Shown piece by piece: positions 38,834-41,172 of a DNA stretch of 41,172 nucleotides. The translations under genes were made by a program, and so were the position numbers. The DNA lies in contig JBBDZL010000007.1 of assembly GCA_040900215.1 (NCBI GenBank), positions 1 through 41,172 on the forward strand, in the 5' to 3' direction. The notes beneath the pieces are model-generated. The model saw nothing but the letters and a program-made list of their open reading frames with translations. It was not told the DNA's origin and did no database searches. Positions within the stretch are counted from its first letter, which is position 1. Each line of letters starts with the position of its first letter. Origin of the DNA: 9FT-COMBO-53-11 sp040900215 (GTDB lineage Bacteria; Patescibacteriota; WWE3; 9FT-COMBO-53-11).

Positions 38834-39105
38834 TGGACGGGACCCAGCTTTACGAGGAGACCCGCCGTTCTCTGCTGTTGGTTCACGACATGCTCTCGAG
38901 CTGCCACGCGCGGATCGAACGTTCCAGAGCAGAATTGGAAGGCCCGGAGATCTTCAACAGCGGCCTCTCCAAGGTCAGTTCGCGGGCGCGGATGGCAATG
39001 GAAAGCCTCGCCGAGGCGCTTGGGATTCTGGAGATGTGGGAGCGGGAGCGCGCTGGCCCAAGCGATCCCCACGAGCCTGATGACGAGATTGATTCGCCCG
39101 CTTGA
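38833..39105 (+). CDS. Hypothetical helical protein
   Basis: A 90-residue, mostly helical, acidic protein with no recognised family. YEETRRSLLLVHDMLSSCHARIERSRAEL and SRARMAMESLAEALGILEMWERERA suggest a two-helix or coiled-coil structure; the tail is Asp/Glu/Pro-rich. The ATG overlaps the preceding TGA; a GTG three bases earlier is an alternative. The downstream terminator begins within its last codons. Confidence 0.7.
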   Translation: MDGTQLYEETRRSLLLVHDMLSSCHARIERSRAELEGPEIFNSGLSKVSSRARMAMESLAEALGILEMWERERAGPSDPHEPDDEIDSPA

Positions 39106-39133
39106 GGTTTACCTCGAGCGGGTTTTTCTTTTT
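39097..39133 (+). terminator. Rho-independent terminator
   Basis: Eleven-base-pair stem CCCGCTTGAGG / CCTCGAGCGGG (39097-39107 / 39112-39122, one G-U) with loop TTTA and a U-rich tail. It includes the stop codon of the 38833 gene. Confidence 0.92.
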
Positions 39134-39233
39134 NNNNNNNNNNNNNNNNNNNNNNNNNNNNNNNNNNNNNNNNNNNNNNNNNNNNNNNNNNNNNNNNNNN
39201 NNNNNNNNNNNNNNNNNNNNNNNNNNNNNNNNN
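39134..39233. other. 100-N gap without overlap (unknown true length)
   Basis: It begins inside the terminator's T run and no flanking repeat is seen. The groS promoter probably lies in the missing sequence. Confidence 0.9.
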
Positions 39234-39287
39234 GCAAGCCCCTGCCCAAAGTTTGCCCTCGGGCTCGGAGGGGCGCCACATGGAAAT

Positions 39288-39584
39288 ATGAAAATTAAGG
39301 TCAGACCTCTTTCAGACAATATATTAATTAAACCTTTCGAGCGGGAGCAGGCGCTTCCGTCCGGCATTGTGATCCCCGATACCGCCAAAGAGAAACCCCA
39401 AGAGGGGGAAGTTGTGGCGGTCGGTCCCGGCAAACTCGACCACGGCGAGCTGGTGAAGCCAGAAGTCAAGGTCGGCGACCACGTCCTCTACAAACGCTAC
39501 GGCGGGGATGAAATTAAGGATGAGGAAGGGAAGGAATACCTGATGGTGAGTGCGGAGGATATCCTCGCCGTCATTGAGAAATAA
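39288..39584 (+). CDS. groS: Co-chaperonin GroES
   Basis: A 98-residue GroES forming the heptameric lid of GroEL. It starts MKIKVRPLSDNILIKP and has the mobile loop (EREQALPSGIVIPDTAKEKP), GEVVAVGPG and VLYKRYGGDEI...YLMVSAEDILAVI. The ATG at 39288 fits the family; a frame running in from the gap is an artefact. GGAGGGG lies about 15 bases upstream, farther than usual. Confidence 0.96.
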   Translation: MKIKVRPLSDNILIKPFEREQALPSGIVIPDTAKEKPQEGEVVAVGPGKLDHGELVKPEVKVGDHVLYKRYGGDEIKDEEGKEYLMVSAEDILAVIEK

Positions 39585-39585
39585 A

Positions 39586-41172
39586 ATGGCTAAACAAATC
39601 GTCTACGCGGAAGAAGCCCGCGAAAAAATGAAGGCCGGGATCGACAAGCTTGCCCGGGCGGTGGTAACTACCTTGGGACCGAAGGGCCGAAATGTGGCGA
39701 TCGATAAGAAGTACGGAGCGCCGAACGTCGTCCACGACGGCGTGACCGTCGCCAAGGAAATTGAGCTGGCAGACCCGTTTGAAAACATGGGCGCCCAGCT
39801 GGTGCAGGAAGCGGCTTCCAAGACCAACGACGTCGCCGGCGACGGCACCACCACCGCCACCCTTCTTGCTCAGCAGATCATCACCGAAGGAATGAAGGCG
39901 ATCGCGGCCGGGGCGAATCCGATGCTCCTCAAGCGCGGGATTGAAGAAGCGGCCGGATTGGTAGTCGGGGAGGTCAAAAAGATGTCAAAGAAGATTAAGA
40001 CCAAAGAGGAGAAAGCCCAGATTGCGACCATCTCCGCCCAGGATCCGACGATCGGGACGCTGATTGCCGAGGCCTTTGAAAAGGTGGGCGACGATGGAGT
40101 CGTGACGGTCGAGGAGGGAAAGGGAATGGAAACGGCAGTGGAATACAAGGACGGGATGGTTCTCGATAAGGGTTATGCCTCTCCCTACTTCATTACCGAT
40201 TCCGAACGGTTGGAAGCGGTGGTCGAAAACCCTCATATCTTGGTCACCGATGCCAAGCTCTCCGCGATGAACGATCTCCTCCCGCTGTTGGAGGGAGTTG
40301 TAAAAGTTTCCAAAGACTTGGTTTTCATCTCCGACGATATCGACGGGGAAGCATTGGCGACTCTGATCGTCAACAAACTGCGCGGGACGATCAATGTGAT
40401 TGCGATTAAGGCCCCCGGCTTTGGCGACCGCCGAAAAGAGATGCTGCAGGATATTGCCGCTCTCACCGGCGCCACCTTTGTTTCCGAGGAGACCGGCCGC
40501 AAGCTGGATTCGGTGACGGTGGAGGATCTCGGTTCGGCCGATCGGGTGATCGCCGGTAAAGAGGAATCGATCATTATCGGTGGGAAGGGCAAGAAAGTTG
40601 ATATCAACGCCCGGATTGAAGCGCTCAAAAAGCAGATCGGGAAAGCTGATTCCGACTACGATAAAGAGAAGCTTGAGGAGCGGCTCGCAAAACTCTCCGG
40701 CGGAGTAGCGGTAGTTTCGGTGGGGGCGGCGACCGAAGTTGAGATGAAGGAAAAGAAGCACCGCGTCACCGACGCTTACGAAGCAACTCGAGCGGCGCTG
40801 GAAGAAGGAGTGGTCGTGGGTGGCGGGGTAGCGCTGCTGCGGGCCCGCCACATTTTGGAGAAAGCCCCCCAGAAGGGAGACATTGAGACCGGTTACAAGA
40901 TTGTCCACGACGCGCTCGACAAGCCGGCCCGGGCGATCGTTGCCAACGCAGGGGCCGATGCCGGCTACGTCGTCGCTGAGATTGAGAAAAAGGCCGGGGC
41001 GGAGGCGGCCACTTACGGTTGGGACGCTCTCAATGGCGAATTCGGCGACCTGGTCAAGAAGGGAATTATTGATCCGGCGAAGGTGACTCGTTCCGCCCTT
41101 CAGAACGCCTCCTCCGTGGCGGTGATGGTTCTGACCACCGAAGCCCTGATCACCGATCTTCCCGAGAAGAAT
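39586..41172 (+). CDS. groL: Chaperonin GroEL (3' end outside the window)
   Basis: The window contains 529 codons of a chaperonin usually ~540 long, so only about 10-15 residues are cut off by the window end. Family hallmarks are TTLGPKGRNVAIDKKYG, the ATP-binding GDGTTTATLLAQ, KAPGFGDRRKEML and AALEEGVVVGGGVALLRA. It follows groS after one base, in the canonical groSL operon. No degeneration is visible. Open only because the window ends. Confidence 0.97.
   Translation, partial: MAKQIVYAEEAREKMKAGIDKLARAVVTTLGPKGRNVAIDKKYGAPNVVHDGVTVAKEIELADPFENMGAQLVQEAASKTNDVAGDGTTTATLLAQQIITEGMKAIAAGANPMLLKRGIEEAAGLVVGEVKKMSKKIKTKEEKAQIATISAQDPTIGTLIAEAFEKVGDDGVVTVEEGKGMETAVEYKDGMVLDKGYASPYFITDSERLEAVVENPHILVTDAKLSAMNDLLPLLEGVVKVSKDLVFISDDIDGEALATLIVNKLRGTINVIAIKAPGFGDRRKEMLQDIAALTGATFVSEETGRKLDSVTVEDLGSADRVIAGKEESIIIGGKGKKVDINARIEALKKQIGKADSDYDKEKLEERLAKLSGGVAVVSVGAATEVEMKEKKHRVTDAYEATRAALEEGVVVGGGVALLRARHILEKAPQKGDIETGYKIVHDALDKPARAIVANAGADAGYVVAEIEKKAGAEAATYGWDALNGEFGDLVKKGIIDPAKVTRSALQNASSVAVMVLTTEALITDLPEKN

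Noticed and set aside
39280..39290. A three-codon open frame (ATG at 39280, TGA at 39289) overlapping the groS start
   Set aside because: No binding site or conservation argument; likely chance.
39586..41172. GroEL without a stop codon
   Set aside because: The window ends before the gene does; nothing suggests truncation in the genome.
1..41172. CRISPR array, tRNA or rRNA genes, insertion sequences, alternative genetic code
   Set aside because: No spaced direct repeats, cloverleaf or rRNA segments or transposase motifs were recognised; TGA ends several clear genes.

Overview
The window looks like a chromosomal segment around the replication origin of a member of the Candidate Phyla Radiation (Patescibacteria). 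This rests on gene content: a valyl-tRNA synthetase without the C-terminal coiled coil, a DUF4012 protein, a SpoIID/LytB protein with an N-terminal coiled coil, a PrgI/VirB4 type IV secretion-like locus beside housekeeping genes, very compact spacing, and many hypothetical membrane proteins. TGA is used as a stop and Trp is TGG, so the standard bacterial code applies. I cannot resolve the lineage further. No tRNA, rRNA, CRISPR array or insertion sequence was seen.

Layout. (1) 1-1880: an AT-rich patch, visibly different from the GC-rich remainder, with a palindromic repeat pair, a short fragment resembling the C-terminus of a variable C-type-lectin-like protein, an SDR oxidoreductase, an HTH-like gene remnant and an alpha/beta hydrolase. 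(2) 1990-7110: panD, convergent comF, a degenerate PP2C-like/beta-propeller membrane protein and a SpoIID/LytB cell-wall protein. (3) 7189-21475: a type IV secretion-like locus with three VirB2-like pilin candidates, a CHAP-domain hydrolase, an Ig-like membrane protein, a large membrane protein with a lysozyme-like tail, a VirB6-like protein, a PrgI fusion, and VirB4 in two parts. Three minus-strand zinc-ribbon or Cys-rich membrane-protein genes are interleaved, each with its own promoter and terminator. No relaxase or VirD4 coupling ATPase is seen. (4) 21478-26498: the origin neighbourhood, dciA-like, then dnaN-khpB-yidC-yidD-rnpA-rpmH leftward and dnaA rightward. (5) 26470-33096: O-antigen ligase-like protein, anchored solute-binding protein, BpsA-like polyamine synthase, valS and a TauE/SafE permease. 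(6) 33108-38408: rplY, adk, an SDR-DUF4012 fusion, an RNase H-like gene and a nucleotidyltransferase. (7) 38480-41172: two unknown small genes, groS and groL (cut by the window end).

Two modes of gene start stand out. Many genes have a -10 element, often an extended TGn form, only 7-10 bases before the start codon and no Shine-Dalgarno, which predicts leaderless mRNAs. Others, notably the zinc-ribbon genes, have -35/-10 promoters, a leader and a strong AAGGAGG. Several families of short dispersed repeats have entered reading frames in frame (PrgI linker, valS, solute-binding protein).

Seven 100-N gaps occur. Five are flanked by identical 55-base copies, so they are scaffolding artefacts and the genes across them are intact once one copy and the Ns are removed. 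The gaps at 35953-36052 and 39134-39233 have no such overlap and hide sequence of unknown length.
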